64,000 nt of DNA, taken from the NCBI RefSeq assembly GCF_029168945.1, contig NC_083602.1:67476600-67540599 (forward strand), in the 5' to 3' direction. The notes under the pieces were generated by a model. The model saw only the letters and a program-made list of their open reading frames with translations. It did not search any database and was not told the DNA's origin. Origin of the DNA: Cannabis sativa (taxonomy: Eukaryota > Streptophyta > Magnoliopsida > Rosales > Cannabaceae). Shown one piece after another: positions 23,343-36,688 of this stretch; position 1 is the stretch's first letter, and every line of letters begins with the position of its first letter. Position numbers and translations under genes: made by a program.

Positions 23343-24168
23343 GATAACTAATCAGATTGTAATGGGTTTTATTTAGGGCACAAAACCCAACACACCCTTC
23401 AATATATTTTATCCTTAAAACACTTAGCTACCTATAAATGATATTTCAATGAACTAATATAATCACTGAAATGAGTACTCAACCATTTTATCTTTGTTAA
23501 GCCAAGCTCGAAGAAAATCATGACTTCTATATTCGGATAGAAGCTATAGATTCGTATCTATGATTAGCGCTCCCACTATATTGAACTATCATGTTCTTAA
23601 CCTTTATATCACGGGAAGAACCATTTAGTTGACTTTAACGAATAGATTCAAGAACATAAATAATGTAACTGAACTAGAACCTAACCATCTCAGGATTGAG
23701 ATTATTTGATCTAGGATCAAATATGATATATTGAATTGAATATATATTACAGTAAGTTTATCATATCTAGTTCAAGTTCAATATCGATTCCTTCCAATGC
23801 ATACTCCATGCATCCAACCCAAGCTTACTTTAACCAATGCCTTGGAAAGGACATAACACTTATCTAAGGTGCAAGTAAACTGCATTGTAGATTATCCTAT
23901 CAGTTAAACCTTGTGTACTGAGAAATTATAGGAATACATTTATATCACATAATCTTGATTACTTTCCACTGTGCTGATGACACAATAAACAAGAATATCA
24001 ATGTGATAAGGATTTGGATGAATTTATAAATAAAATAAACATATAAATGACCACATGAACCAAATAACATACTAAATAAGTAATGAAAATAAATTTGTTT
24101 CTTTATTGATAATTGAATAGGAAATATTAAATTAAAATAGAGTTTTATTTAGGGCACAAAGCCCAACA
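23343..24168 (-). repeat. Two joined fragments of the 427-2329 LTR family
   Basis: 23343-23391 is a short LTR end (TTATTTAGGGC...AACCCAACA). It is followed without a gap by 23392-24168, which matches about 1572-2329 and ends with the same block. Two truncated copies are therefore fused, probably by recombination or nested deletion. Confidence 0.65.
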
Positions 24169-25041
24169 GTAACTTCCATTGCTGATGTAATATTTTAAAC
24201 TTCAGTTAAGAATAAAGTTAATCATTTCTTTTTTAAAGTAATTACAAAGTGTTACTCTTTAAAATTACTTAAGGGGCATAGGTGTATGATTAACTGAAAT
24301 TTATCTGCAAATACACGATATTGTGCAAACCCACAACTTTCAAATTTTTTGAATTTTTTTTAAAGTTTTAGATCAAACCTTTCTCACGAGAAAGGGATCA
24401 AACCATCATTACTTTTTTGTGTTTAAAACCTTTCTGACGAGAAAGGAAAATCAAAAGTTATAAATAATATCCCATAACTCGCGTGCGAGGCTGAATATTA
24501 GCGGCACACACAATATACTAAATTATTAATGAGACATCAAGGTGTCTTGATAAAAGTACTTAAATCTATTGTATGAATAGATGATCTAACTATTCATATA
24601 AGCAATCAAGAATATACAAAGTGACAAATCATTCAAGGTGATAAATCATTAAATAGTATATTCAAGTTTGCTTAAAACAGATTATAATTGTTATCGCGAG
24701 GTAGAATTGATAACTGCTCGCAAATCAAAAGCCTGGGAGATAATAAACTGCTTGCGCACATAGTAGATTACTAACTACATAAATAGGAAAAATACGAGCA
24801 ATGGAAAGACCAAAAGTACTCTTCATTTGTTCAAAATATAATTGTTTACATTGTGAATGAAAATGTAAGCAAACATAAATATATTAAGTTCGAATGTAAA
24901 TGTACGAGGTATTTAAGATAAATAAAAGCTAAGTTGGCCAACTAACTTCACAAACTTGTCTTCACAAAAGTGCCACAAGGGGCAAACCATTAGGCCATTT
25001 TCCTAAACAAAAAAATAAATAAACATAATTCAAGACCAAGT
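24169..25041. other. Spacer, probably 3' non-coding part of the Tat-like element
   Basis: No coding sequence seen. It contains two similar hairpin words, CTTTCTCACGAGAAAG and CTTTCTGACGAGAAAG, near 24379-24444. Its position between LTR pieces and the antisense gene fits the long untranslated region typical of Tat-lineage elements. Confidence 0.4.
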
Positions 25042-26055
25042 CTACATTATTATAGGGGACTTGGCGGGATTTTCTTGTTCTGTGTCAACCTCTTCTTCCT
25101 CACAAAATTCTTCCTTATGAGTCTTCTTGCAATAAGCAAGCATGGTTTCGACCTTATCACCCAAAAAACTAAAGTCCAACTCGGGGTTGGCTGACCAAAT
25201 CTGATAGATGGTCCTCCTACCGATATTGTTGACCCTCTATTTGGTTCCAGCCTCCAATTCTTATGCTTTTGATCATGATCAACTTGTTTTTTAGATCAGC
25301 TTGGAGAAATTTAACAGAATTCTCGAGTTCTTTGATTTTTTGTTGGTCATCTCGATGTTGCTTTTCTACTTCATCCTTAGTGTGAGAAACCTCAGCTTCA
25401 GCATCGCTCCACTTCTTGGCTACAATGTCCCTATGTTCCTTAATTTGGCGAAGCTCAGTCTCTAGCATCTTGACCCTTTGAGACGACCGGTGATGTGTAG
25501 TGTAAGCGAGAAAAGAAGCCTGAGGAAAAGGACAAACTAAAGTTAGTAAGAAAGGCAAAGTAGGGAAGAGAAAGAACAAAGAAGTACGAAGATTGACCTG
25601 ATGAAGAAGCTCATGACTTCTTTTGGTCAGATCCTCGGTATTTCTACGAATAGTAGGATCCCAATCGCGAGACCAGAGTGTTAAGAGGTTGCGCCAACTG
25701 TTGGTGGCATGTTGCGAGCTCAGTTATGACCCCTTAGTCCCAACTTCAAGGGGTAGGGGCAGGAGGGCTCAAGGAGAACCATCTCTGGACGACAACCAGA
25801 AAACTTGACCTGGTGTGCCAACCTGGTAGGTTGCTCCTCGACAACTCCTGCAGTAGAGACCTCATTCCCTACCTCGGGAGATTTACCAGCATCAATAATA
25901 AGGTGGTTCGAGGATTTCCTCATGAAGGCCTTAGTCTTGGTCCTTTTGGGTTCTTTGGTAGAATTCGAGACCTCATCAGCTTGGGCTACCTTCTTCCTGG
26001 ATCTCTTGTCAGCTTGGGGAGGAGTTTTGAACATGCTCTCAAAATCTACGTCCAT
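25042..26055 (-). pseudogene. Antisense accessory ORF of a Tat/Retand-like retrotransposon, decayed
   Basis: The minus strand starts with MDVDFESMFKTPPQADKRSRKK (26055), a basic N-terminus. Further on it has a segment ending LTKRSHELLHQ, a clean 78-bp GT-AG intron (25520-25597) and a coiled-coil segment (about 25220-25519, heptad-rich LETELRQIKEHRD). In another frame lies a conserved-looking tail (IYQIWSANPELDFSFLGDK) down to a stop at 25042. Frame breaks near 25720 and 25230 make it a pseudogene. It opposes the LTR at 26957, which is read on the + strand. Extra genes antisense to gag-pol near the 3' LTR are known in the Tat lineage. Their function is unknown. Confidence 0.6.
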
Positions 26056-26956
26056 TCTTGCGAAGACAAAGGTATAAGATCAGTGAGCAACAGCGACATT
26101 GGGTTAAAACATTTGTTTTGCTAATGGAGTAAAAAAAAGGGTGAGTTCAAACCAGACCGCAGTTCACGAAGAACGATGCTTACGTTCAGAAATCTCTTGT
26201 AAGATTTTCCTATACAGAATGACAGTTTCTTCTTGGTTTGATTTAATCAGATGATCTTCAATCCTGGAATCATTCACTTCCAATTCGTATTAAGGTTTAG
26301 AATTTTCGGGTGTATATATGGAGGACATATGTTTGGTATATTTTGGTGCTGCAAATTTTCGAAGATAAATTTCTGAAATAGAATGGGACATCTCCACAGA
26401 AGAAGGACAATCCCAATTTTTGAATGAAATTTACCAAACCAGAGGTCTATGGAATATAGCTAACATAAAATATGCCTAATAAAAAATATATATGAACCTT
26501 AGATATTGAACCGAATGAAGTAATGAAGTACAAGGAAGATCATCACCAAAGTGAAATCAAAGAAAGAATGAGGTACTTACTGTGTGAAGATTGAAAGGCT
26601 AGACAATAAAAAACTCTGCGAATGAAGATGTGATAGCCAGCAAAATGAGTTTTATCAAACACCAGGAGTCGAGGGTTCACAGGAAGAATATCAAAGTTGG
26701 AAATGAAGGAGAGTAGATTCTTACCATTTTATACTTTGAGCCCAGTAACGGTAAGGCCAAAAGATGGAAGATCTAACGACTAGGAACGAAGAAGAAGTGG
26801 AAAGGGTGGGTCATTAATGCTAATAATGACCCTCGAAACCATGGAGCTGCTAAATCCAAGGACATGCGTGATTTTAAAAAGGAGATTATGATAAAAATTC
26901 CCTTTATCATCATTTAAAAAATACTTTTTATTCAAAAGAATTTTTTAAGAGGCAAT
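26056..26956. other. Spacer between the antisense ORF and the 3' LTR
   Basis: AT-rich, with no recognisable protein or RNA gene. It would contain the promoter of the antisense ORF if that is transcribed separately. It ends in a weak purine stretch (TTTTTTAAGAGG) before the LTR, a possible polypurine tract. Confidence 0.4.
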
Positions 26957-28035
26957 TGTTATACCCGAAATTCGGCTATCGGTTCAAAGGAGGATACATG
27001 TCGAACTGGGAAGAATAAAAATCAACAATTGTAATGATAATTTTATTTGAAAATGGAATAATTCATTAATGCAGAATTGACAGAGTATATATACAACTTG
27101 CTGACTATAAGGTCTTACACAAGATAAAGAAACACCAACTGTTGCCTCGTTCATTAACGAGAAACCATACGACTTCTGATGTACAAGGCGAGGCGTCAAC
27201 CTCGCTACGCATTAGGAGACAAGACATGGTGACTGGTAAGACACTTAGTGTATAATACACCTTATATACACTAAGTATAACAGTCGGGTAAATCAAAACA
27301 ACTAATAGTGAGGCATCCATCTTGCTATAGGAAGGCGCGCTCATGATACCTTCACTAATTAGCTCCAGATACCTTTCAATGGGGTTCATGGCCCTGTCGA
27401 GTCAGCTCTCTCAGATAGAAGCTAACATACAAATAATGTTGACTGCTGAGGTCCACCTTGTCACCCAGAACTGCAATTTTCAGATGAAGCATTATGTCAT
27501 CAAGCCCAAGAACGACAAGACTTACATTATCCACCTCGGAAAGATATGGGAAAAGCTCCAACTCGCTACCAAGGTTATTGTTGTTGTGTTCCAAGCGAGA
27601 CATCCCAGAACATTACGATTTACAACGTATTTAATACACGTTTACATTGACCAGGTAAGAGCGAACCCATCACAGCTGTGTGATTTTCAAATATTAACCA
27701 CATTTATTTTACGTGGTATATAATCAAACCCCACGATTTCAGGGGATAATTGTTGTAGGATATCAGTCAACTATGTAATTAACTGCCCTATTATGTAATT
27801 ATAAATAGGAGCAAGTTATACTGAAGAAGGGACGAAAAAATCATTAGAGAAAAGGCCTGAGAGCTGTACCAGAAATCTAATAAGATTGACTCGTGGACTA
27901 TGCACAATTTCAACTGCAAAATCACGTGAAAACCTTTGTGTTCTTATATTTTCTTTGCCGTTTGTAATTTCTGTGCAAGTTTATCAATACTTAGGCTCAA
28001 ATATAGTTAACGAAAATCTGTGTTAATAATTTTAA
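26957..28035 (+). repeat. LTR of a Tat/Retand-like element (probable 3' LTR)
   Basis: It starts TGTTATACCCGAAAT; the right edge is approximate. The + orientation is supported by a TATA-like TTATAAATAGGA near 27800 and a downstream TCGTGGACTATGCAC block of the kind seen near the R/U5 border of plant LTRs. A perfect 12-bp inverted repeat with a 10-base loop lies at 27243-27276. Small frames within are not genes. Confidence 0.6.
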
Positions 28036-29174
28036 TTGCATCTACTTTATATGGTTTAATATAATTTAATTCTACATTTCCAATTTTCATGTGATAGTAG
28101 ATTTACTAAAGAAATTTATATTCGTGCGAGGACATATACATCTCAACCCATATTCAAATTTTCTACTCTCCTGATAAATTTAAACACATAGGATGCATTA
28201 AGCATAAAAATTCTAAATGCTACATTGACCATATAGGTACTCTCGTTTTATATCGAAATCTATATCTATTTCAATATAGCACAATCAACACCCACTTCTC
28301 ATATTTTTTTATTGAGATCATTAAACAATTAATTGGTGATCAGGCAATTAAAAATAATTAAGTACGAATGAAATAAATAGACATAAAAAATTATGAAAGA
28401 ACTAAATCATATTAAAATCAAAATAAAGTGTCAAACAATCTCTATTAAAAGCTTTATAAAAAGTCTAGCTACTCATGATTATTGAAAATATCTGATAACA
28501 ATTAAGAACATAAGAAAAATAGAAGAAATCAAGAACTCTTCAAAAAATAAATGTTGAAAGTCTTTAGAGTCGCTTCTCGTTTCTAATTTTCGTACTCCAA
28601 AAGTCGTATGCTGAAAAGTTATGAAAAAGGGTCTTTATATAGATAAAAGAAGATAAAAAAACCTAATTTTTCACAGATAAGAATAGGTGGGCCAAAACAC
28701 TACCTTGTAGTACTGTAGCGCTTGAAGCTTGATATTTGGCAGTGAGCTTCCCGGTGTGATGACTGATAATATTATGGCCACAACACTTTCAATATTACTT
28801 GAAATTTGACGATTCAAGATGTTTTGGAAATAAAAAAGAGAGATCTAGAACTTTTATTAACAATAGTTTTCCTCAAAGTCAACATATCATAGTCAAAAAT
28901 TAGATTGAAGCTTTAGACTTAATTTTTGATCAAAAACTGAGCGTGTGGAGCATCTAAAACATAGAATTTTTTACCACTTATATCCTAGAACTCCAAAATG
29001 ATAAATCATCGTATTCATCTCATTTAACATGTTTTTTCTTATTATTAATTCACATTACAAATTTTACTATTGAAACCTGAAACAAATATAAAATAAGCGT
29101 GCTTTTGCACAAAATAAATATGATCAATTGAAACACACCTCTAAGAAACTTTATAAAATACACCTAAAACTAGC
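28036..29174. other. AT-rich intergenic DNA, nothing recognised
   Basis: No ORF, RNA gene or element end that I can support. Parts (about 28500-28760) look like untranslated retrotransposon spacer, but no terminus is visible. Confidence 0.4.
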
Positions 29175-30300
29175 CTATCAAACTCCCCTCGAGAAAATAT
29201 TGACACTAAACTAAAGATAAACGAACACAAAGCAAGTCTTACTTCATTTCACGCCACACCACACCATCACTACTTACAAGATTCAACTATTATAAAACAA
29301 GATTTTTAATCTAATTGCTCTCAATACTCAACTTTAACATTCAAACTTGAAAACAAAAATATAATTTGCAAATGACAAAAACTATGAGAACTTAATATGC
29401 ATGCTCGAAATAAATCTATCATCTCCACAACTCGATTATCAATAACAATGCAATACTTAGTCTTATCTACTAATTTTAACAACACGTGCTTTAATATCAA
29501 AATGACATAATTGGGTTATAAAGTTATGCTTAGGTAAGGGTAGATGAAAATCGTCATTTAGGCTCACCTATTTAAATCACTCTAAAATTTTAACAAAATG
29601 ATCCCAATATCCTTTTTTTTTTCTAAATACATGAGAGAAACTTTACTTTGATAACTTTGTAATACTTTTTTATGACACGACATTGCCAAAAATTTTCCTT
29701 TTTTTCTTTTTTTTTTTCAAGTTTTTGCAAATAATTTATGTATTGAATGTCTGTAAATAATATCTTTATTTTTCACAAAACAAAACATACTTTCTCCCAT
29801 TACAATCCCCCCATACTTATTGTATAGTTAGAAACAATGGTAGACAATTCATTTTTTTAGCTCAAGGTATGCGTAAAAATAAAGAATAACAAGTAAAAGC
29901 TCAAAAAGTAAACTAGGATAAAAACTAAAAATGGTTTCTTGAAAGGAAAAGACATTTAAAAAAAATTCCTAAATCATTTTTAAAAGCACACATCATCAAA
30001 GATATCTCCTCAAAAGTCAATTAATGCAAGTTCTATCAAATCCAACTTACCAATCCTCTAACCGATCAAGCATGTATAACAAAATCCTACTAGTAAAATT
30101 TACCAATTGTACTCAACTTTTACAAAAAACCCTAAATTTAAGCACAAAAAAATCAAATCAAGCACACAGTATTTATAAGTTAAATCCAATAAATAGAAAC
30201 AAATGGTATTTCTTCAATCACTAAGGCTTACTTAATCAAGAAAGATACTAACATATAACTAATAAAGGAAAAAAAATAAACAAGAAAAAGTTTAGTTCAC
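29175..30300. repeat. Unit A of a ~1.1-kb tandem duplication
   Basis: Matches unit B starting near 30305 at an offset of about 1140 bases. Shared blocks include AAGATTCAAC, TTGCAAATGACAAAAACTAT and a TTGGGTTATAA block, with many small differences, so the duplication is old. No coding potential. Confidence 0.65.
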
Positions 30301-31162
30301 CATAACTCCCCTAAACTTAACCTTTACTCGCCCTCGACTAGATATTGGAACTAAAATAAAGACAGACAATCACAAAGTAAGCCTTACTTTATTTCACACC
30401 ATACCACAACTACTCACAAGATTCAACACTTATAAAAATAGATTTTTAATTTGATTGCTCCAATTACTCAACTTTAACATTCAACCTTGAAATGGAAAAT
30501 ATAATTTGCAAATGACAAAAACTATTCGCACATAATATACATTCGTGAAATCAATCCATCATCTCCACAATACAATTATCAATAAGCATACAATATTTGG
30601 CCTTATCGACAAATATCAAAAACATTTTCTTTAAAATGAAAAGATTTTAATTGGGTTATAACGTTAGGCCTAAGTAAGAGTAGATGAAAAATATTATTTA
30701 GGCTCACCAATACAATAAGTTTATCCATTCAAATCACCCTACAATTTTTACAAATAATCTCAATATCACTTTTTCTAATAATACATGAGAGAACTTTCTC
30801 TTATATAACTTTGTAACACTTTTTTTAATTATTACACAACATTGCCAAAATAATTCTTTTATTTTCTTTTTCCTTTTTTTCAAGTTGTTGCAAATAAATT
30901 CTGTATTTAATGTCCCTCAATAATATCTTTACTTTTCTCAAAATCTATATCTATATATAATCCTATTGTTAGGATGGATGATGTGGCGGCCTGCATGAGC
31001 TATTCTCACTCTTCTTTGTTTTCTAATTTTTTCTCAATTTACTAATATATTTTTATTTTTTAAAAAATAATAATTCAATTAAGTCTAATCTTTTTCTTTC
31101 AGCTTCTTAATAAATGACACATGAGACTTTTCAATTTTAATAACTTATACTATGTAATTAAT

Positions 31163-31310
31163 ACAAATAGTTGAATGCTAGAATTAATGTTAATGTTATT
31201 ATATACATATCAGTTATGTGTACATAAATATATCAGTTACAAATAGTTAAATGCTAGAATGTTAATGTTATTATATACATATCAGTTATGTGTACATAAA
31301 TATATCAGTT
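31163..31310. repeat. Two ~74-bp direct repeats inside the Helitron
   Basis: Two adjacent copies beginning ACAAATAGTT and ending ATATATCAGTT, nearly identical, so this is a recent local duplication. Confidence 0.8.
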
Positions 31311-32614
31311 ACAAATGAGAAAATTCTGGCAATAATATACAAACAGATGCATGTAAATAAAATGTATATATATATATATATTGGTATCACGGGGTATCAC
31401 ATACTATAATTACAAACGCATCCTTTTTACCTTCACTATTTGTATTTCTTGCTCTCAAACACCTCTTATGTTTTTGTTCTCTCCTCTCTCATCAAGATCT
31501 CACAATACATCATGTTTTTTAATTCTATTATTTACATACAAAATGAGATTATTTTTATAATATAATGTATACCAGATACATATATCTCTCTCTTTTTTTT
31601 TTCAGTTGAGTTTTTATTTAATTCAGTCTTTCTTTTTATTTTATTAGTACCATTTTTCTTATTTATTCAAAATATATGATACATAAAAGGATAAGTTATA
31701 AATCAGGTATGTTAAGATAGCAAGTTTTTACCTTTTTCTGTAAAAAATTTGTTGCCATATCTCAAAATATGATATTTGAATGGCACAATTCATTATGGGT
31801 AGTCTGTGGAAAATACAAACAATTTACACAATATGTGCATAATTATTCCATTCTTTATTTTTAGTTGTGTGGTAACTCTTTTAATGAATATATAAATTAT
31901 GCACTAGCAAAATTATCATGTTATTTTTTTTTTTCATGTTGTTAATAAATCGAATAAATAAATATATATTTATATAATATTATTATTTATTAATTTAGAC
32001 AAAATGTAAAATTAATACTTTTTTGTTAAAAAAAAAAGGATAATTGATCTTAACATTGCTGACATCTTTTATACTATTAAGTGTGAATTATATCAATTCA
32101 CATTTATTTTACACTTTTATTTTTATCATCACTAACCAATAATTTATTGATATAATTCCTCCTATAATATATATATATATATTTGACAACTTTAGTAAAT
32201 GTATTGTATTTATATTTATTAGAAATAAATTATTGTTCTTTAAAAAATAATAAATAAATGCTAAATTTTATCATAACAGTTACTAATAATAAAATAAAAT
32301 TAACGATAAATTTATATATTTCTACGTGAGTATAATTTTATCATCACTAAATTCTAGCACTATATTCTATATAAAAAAAAATATGATTTATATATATATT
32401 GTTATAACTTTTAATAGAATATGGTTTAAATTGTAGTTATTTGAAAATATATAAATTTATTTTCTCTATATATATACATTAATTAGAATATATAACTCCA
32501 AGCACTTTTATTAATATTAGTAATTAATTAATTTTACAATCCATCAATCTATATAATATCAATCATAACACTATATGTTAACATTAATTTTCTACAGTTT
32601 TTTTTACAAAGTTA

Positions 32615-32744
32615 CTAATTAGTTAAAAAATAATTAATAGAAAATAATATTAATTTAAATATAATGGTTGTAGTGGTTAATAACTAAAAAACAATTAATA
32701 GAAAATAATATTAATTTAAATATAATGGTTGTAGTGGTTAATAA
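32615..32744. repeat. Two ~65-bp direct repeats inside the Helitron
   Basis: Both copies contain AATTAATAGAAAATAATATT and end with GGTTGTAGTGGTTAATAA. No coding potential. Confidence 0.8.
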
Positions 32745-33305
32745 TTGATGAATTTTTTTTATTGAGTTCATATAGTGGTAGAATTTATTTATCAATTTTA
32801 CTTTATTTCATTTCTTATGGCAAAATAATTTTAATATTTTTATGTATCATTTATCTCTTTTTTTTCTACTATTATGATAAAAAAATTTATACATGAAGCC
32901 GTGTCAATAATTCAATTTTTCTTTCTTAGATTTATATATTTATTATGTGTTTATTATAAGTTATTTTGAGCCACTTATAATTTAATATTTTGTTTAAATA
33001 TATACATAAATAATTTGAGTTGTTATGGTCAACTTTAAAGGGTGCACACTGAAAGCTTTCATAGTATATATATTATTTTTTAAAAAAATATTAGTAACTA
33101 ATAAATATAAATTTTATAAATATGGAATAAATGTCACACTCTATAGTTGTTCCAAATCTATTAATTTATTCTCATTTTTTTCTCACATTTGCTATTTTTT
33201 ATTTGTTCGATAAAAAGTTAAACTTATATTATATGTGAAAAAGAAAAAAAAAAGTGTTCAAAATATTTAAAATCTATAAATTAAATTATATTTTCTTTCA
33301 ACAAA

Positions 33306-33320
33306 CCGCGCAAAGCGCGG
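33306..33320 (+). terminator. Helitron 3' terminal hairpin
   Basis: Six-base arms CCGCGC/GCGCGG with an AAA loop, 13 bases upstream of the terminal CTAG. In Helitrons this structure signals the end of rolling-circle replication. Confidence 0.85.
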
Positions 33321-33428
33321 TTATGTTACCTAGTAAAATATAATTTTCCCTATTACTATCCCTCCAAATTTATGATCCACTTATGGTATAGTTAGGGACA
33401 AAGGTAGACAATAATAGATTTACGTTTT

Positions 33429-36400
33429 GGAAAATTTACATCTAAGTACATCAATTGTAATTAAATTTTAAAAATATGGTGGGTCCATTATAATTCTAAA
33501 CTATACCATTTTTAAATTAATTGATTTTCATTTTGATGACGTCAGCCCATCATATCCATCCTTCCACGACATCAACCAACCTCCAAAAAAATTAAGCTCC
33601 AAGAATTTCGTTAACTTTTTTTAAATTTGTAGTTAGTTATTTTTGTGTGTGTAATGTTTATAATCATATATTTTTTTTTGTTTAAAATAGGAGTGAGTAG
33701 AGTGTTTATAGGGTTAAATATAAGTCATTTCTATCATTTCTCATTTTCACATGTTCTGTTTTTTTTTTCTTTTTCTTATTCTTCTTTTTTTTTTTTACTT
33801 CTATATTTTCTCAGAATTCATGAGTATGAATTAAGAGTAAATATATATTGTTACCTAGTTTTTCTATGTAAGACATGTTACAGTCACGTACTTTGTATAT
33901 AACTAGATTTGATGTCTTGACCTAAAAAAATACACTAATTAGTTTGTTATTTCATAGGCATACATAATGATAGGTTGTGTTTGAAACAAGAACATAAATT
34001 GTTGTTCCAATATACAAAAAATAAACTAATAAGTTTATTGGCGTATATCATTATCTTTAATTGTACTTTACTCTGTATTGAAAAAAATAAAATATTGTTC
34101 CAACAAACAGAATTAGTACGTTTATTGACATATATAATGATTGGCTATATGAAATAAAATGAATTTTTGTTCCAATATACAAAAAGAAAAATAAAAATTT
34201 ATTTCAATATGCCAAAATAAACTAGTAGATTTATTAGTATATATGATGATAGGCTATACGAAAAGGTTGTTATGTAAATAAATAATAAAATTTTGTTTCA
34301 ATATGCCAAAATAAACTAATAAGTTTATTTGAGATATATGTCAAATAAACTTATGAGCAATGCATTTCATGTGAGCAAGACATTTTATCATATTCAAATA
34401 TTTGACAAGTGCATAGATTGTTATCCAGGTTGACTATGTAAGACATGTTACAGTCATGTATTTTGTATACAAACAGATTTGAAGTCTCGAACTAAAAAAA
34501 AATGACTAATTAAGTTGTTATTTTATAGGCACTCATTGTGTTTGAAATAAAAAATAAATTGTTGTTTCAATATATGAAAAATAGACTAATAAGTTTATTG
34601 GCGTATGTTTGATTATAGTTTACTATGTATTGAAAAAAATAAAATGTTGTTCCAACAAATAGAATCTAGTAAGTTTATTTATATATTTAATGGAAGGCTA
34701 TATGAAATAAAATGAATTTTTATTCCAATATACGAAAAGAAAAATAATTTTTTTTTTTCAATATGCTAAAATTAATAGATTTAGTAGCATATACGAGGAT
34801 AGGCTACTATGTAAACAAAAAATAAAAATTTGTTTCAATATGTCAAAATAAACTAATAAGTTTATTTGACATATATGACTTTAGGTGAACATGCAAAATA
34901 AACTTATGAGCAAGACATTTAATGTGAGCAAGAAATTTCATCATATTTAAATTTTTGACAAGTGCATCTATTGTTATCCAAGTTTACTATACAAGACTTG
35001 TTACAGTTATGTACTTTGTATACAACCGGATTCAATGTTTCAACTTAAAAAAAATAGACTAATTAGTTTATTATTTTATAGGCACACATTGTGTTTGAAA
35101 TAAAAATGAATTGTTGTTCCAATATACACGAAAAATAGACTAATAATAGATTTCTTGGCGTATATCATTATGTTTGATTGTAGTTGACTCTGTATTGAAA
35201 AGAAAAATAAAATGTTGTTCCAACAAATGATAACTAGTATATATTTTTTAACATATATAATGGTAGACTATATGAAATTAAATGAATTGTTGTTCTAATA
35301 TACAAAAAGAAAAATAAAATTTGTTTTAATATGCCAAAATAAATTAATAGATTTATTAGCATAACTAATAGTATATTCTCTATATTAATCACTTTCTATA
35401 ATCTATGTTTCTTTTGTATGTCAGTTTTGTAAACTAATATCATGAATATATTCAATATTCAGTTTAAAAATAAAAAGAAATTATAAATACCATTAATAAT
35501 TGTAAACATATTAGTTTTAAAAAATCTTAATTGTGAACATCTAACTTGATATGAAGACAACAAAAATTATTGAAATTTCAAGGCATGCCATTATCAACCA
35601 ACCAACTACTTTAAAAGTATGCTTAGTATCTTAAAAACTAATATCAAGTGACAATAGAAAATTATGTTTGTAAATTATTAAGGTTATATTAACAAAATTA
35701 TATTATTTTGAAATGTTTATTAATTATTATGTTTTTTTCGTATACTAATCATTTGTATATTTATACATTTTAAAATACATCTAGTTCACAATATTATATC
35801 AATATCACATATATGAAATGTAACTAATTAGTAACTTATTTATGAAATGTTACTGTTTTTTTTTTATTTATTTAATGTGTATAAAATTATTTTGTATGTA
35901 TATTTGAATTGTGTGTAAACTAGTTGTTTTGTATCTCATTTGGTGTGTAGTTTTTTCTTAAGTTTACAAAACTTATTTTTATTACATGTCCAACTAAGTT
36001 GCTTGTCGTTTGAGGATATGACCTCCATTAATGAACACAGTAATTTTTGGGTCAATTTTTCTGAAATTTTGATAGCTATATTCCTTTATCTAGCTATGAT
36101 TTTGTCTCTAATTTTGTATATAATGTTGATGGTTTGATAAATGATTTCAATGTTGAATTCTTGAGCGATCTTCCACATTATTGTGAAATTATGAAGTTTG
36201 TTTTTTATTAATGGAGTTTTTTTTTTGTTAGAATGGTTTTCGTTTGTGATTTTTATTTTGAGTTGTTACTTTATTTAGTAACAGTTATGTCTCTAATTTG
36301 TATATACTATCAGTAGTTTGAGAAATAATTCTTGGTACTGGATTCATGTTCATCTTGTGCTATTTGTGAATGAAGTTTTTTTTTTTTTGTTAATGGCGGT

Positions 36401-36688
36401 TTTTTTTTTGTGAGAATAGATTTGATTTTCATAATCCTAGGTAAGTAAATATTTTTATTTGGTTTGAATTACACATACTGATTTAAGAATCCAATCCCAT
36501 AATTAATGGAAGAAAATGGCACATTTATGGAATGAAATAGCCGGTTTCCTTTTTTGATTGGTCGGTAGGTGATATTTTTTATAATAAGGTATAGTTGCTG
36601 AGGTGTCACATTATCAGAATTATATATAATTACTCAACGTTATTTATGTTATTAATATGTGTTTTACGTATATAAATAAAAATTTTCC
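33429..36688. mobile_element. Probable Mutator-like (MULE) non-autonomous element, 3260 bp
   Basis: The ends share GGAAAATTT as an inverted repeat. Flanking 9-mers TTACGTTTT (33420-33428) and TTATTTTTT (36689-36697) agree at 7 of 9 positions, consistent with an aged 9-bp target duplication. Weak similarity continues inward (TGACGTCAGC on the left, TGACACCTCAGC on the right in reverse complement). The insertion is confirmed by comparison with unit A. No transposase is visible; short frames such as 35940-36137 are unconvincing. Confidence 0.5.
33849..35370. repeat. About three tandem copies of a ~0.56-kb unit
   Basis: Units start near 33849, 34421 and 34973. Each has a TGTTA-CC-AG-TT opening, then a GACATGTTACAGT-like block, then repeated motifs such as GTTCCAATATAC, TAATAAGTTTATTGGCGTAT and TTTCAATATGCCAAAATAAA. 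The third copy is partial. They lie inside the MULE-like insertion. Confidence 0.7.

Larger units (their letters stand above)
30944..33333 (+). mobile_element. Non-autonomous Helitron, 2390 bp
   Basis: It begins TCTATATCTATATATAATCC directly after an A and ends CTAG directly before a T, as expected for A|T insertion. A perfect hairpin, CCGCGC-AAA-GCGCGG (33306-33320), lies 13 bases before the 3' end. The flanks join to match unit A of the tandem duplication, confirming both edges. It encodes no Rep/helicase protein. Confidence 0.85.

Noticed and set aside
33645..33902. Small Phe/Leu-rich open frame that looks like a membrane protein
   Set aside because: It arises from T-rich low-complexity DNA inside the MULE-like insertion.
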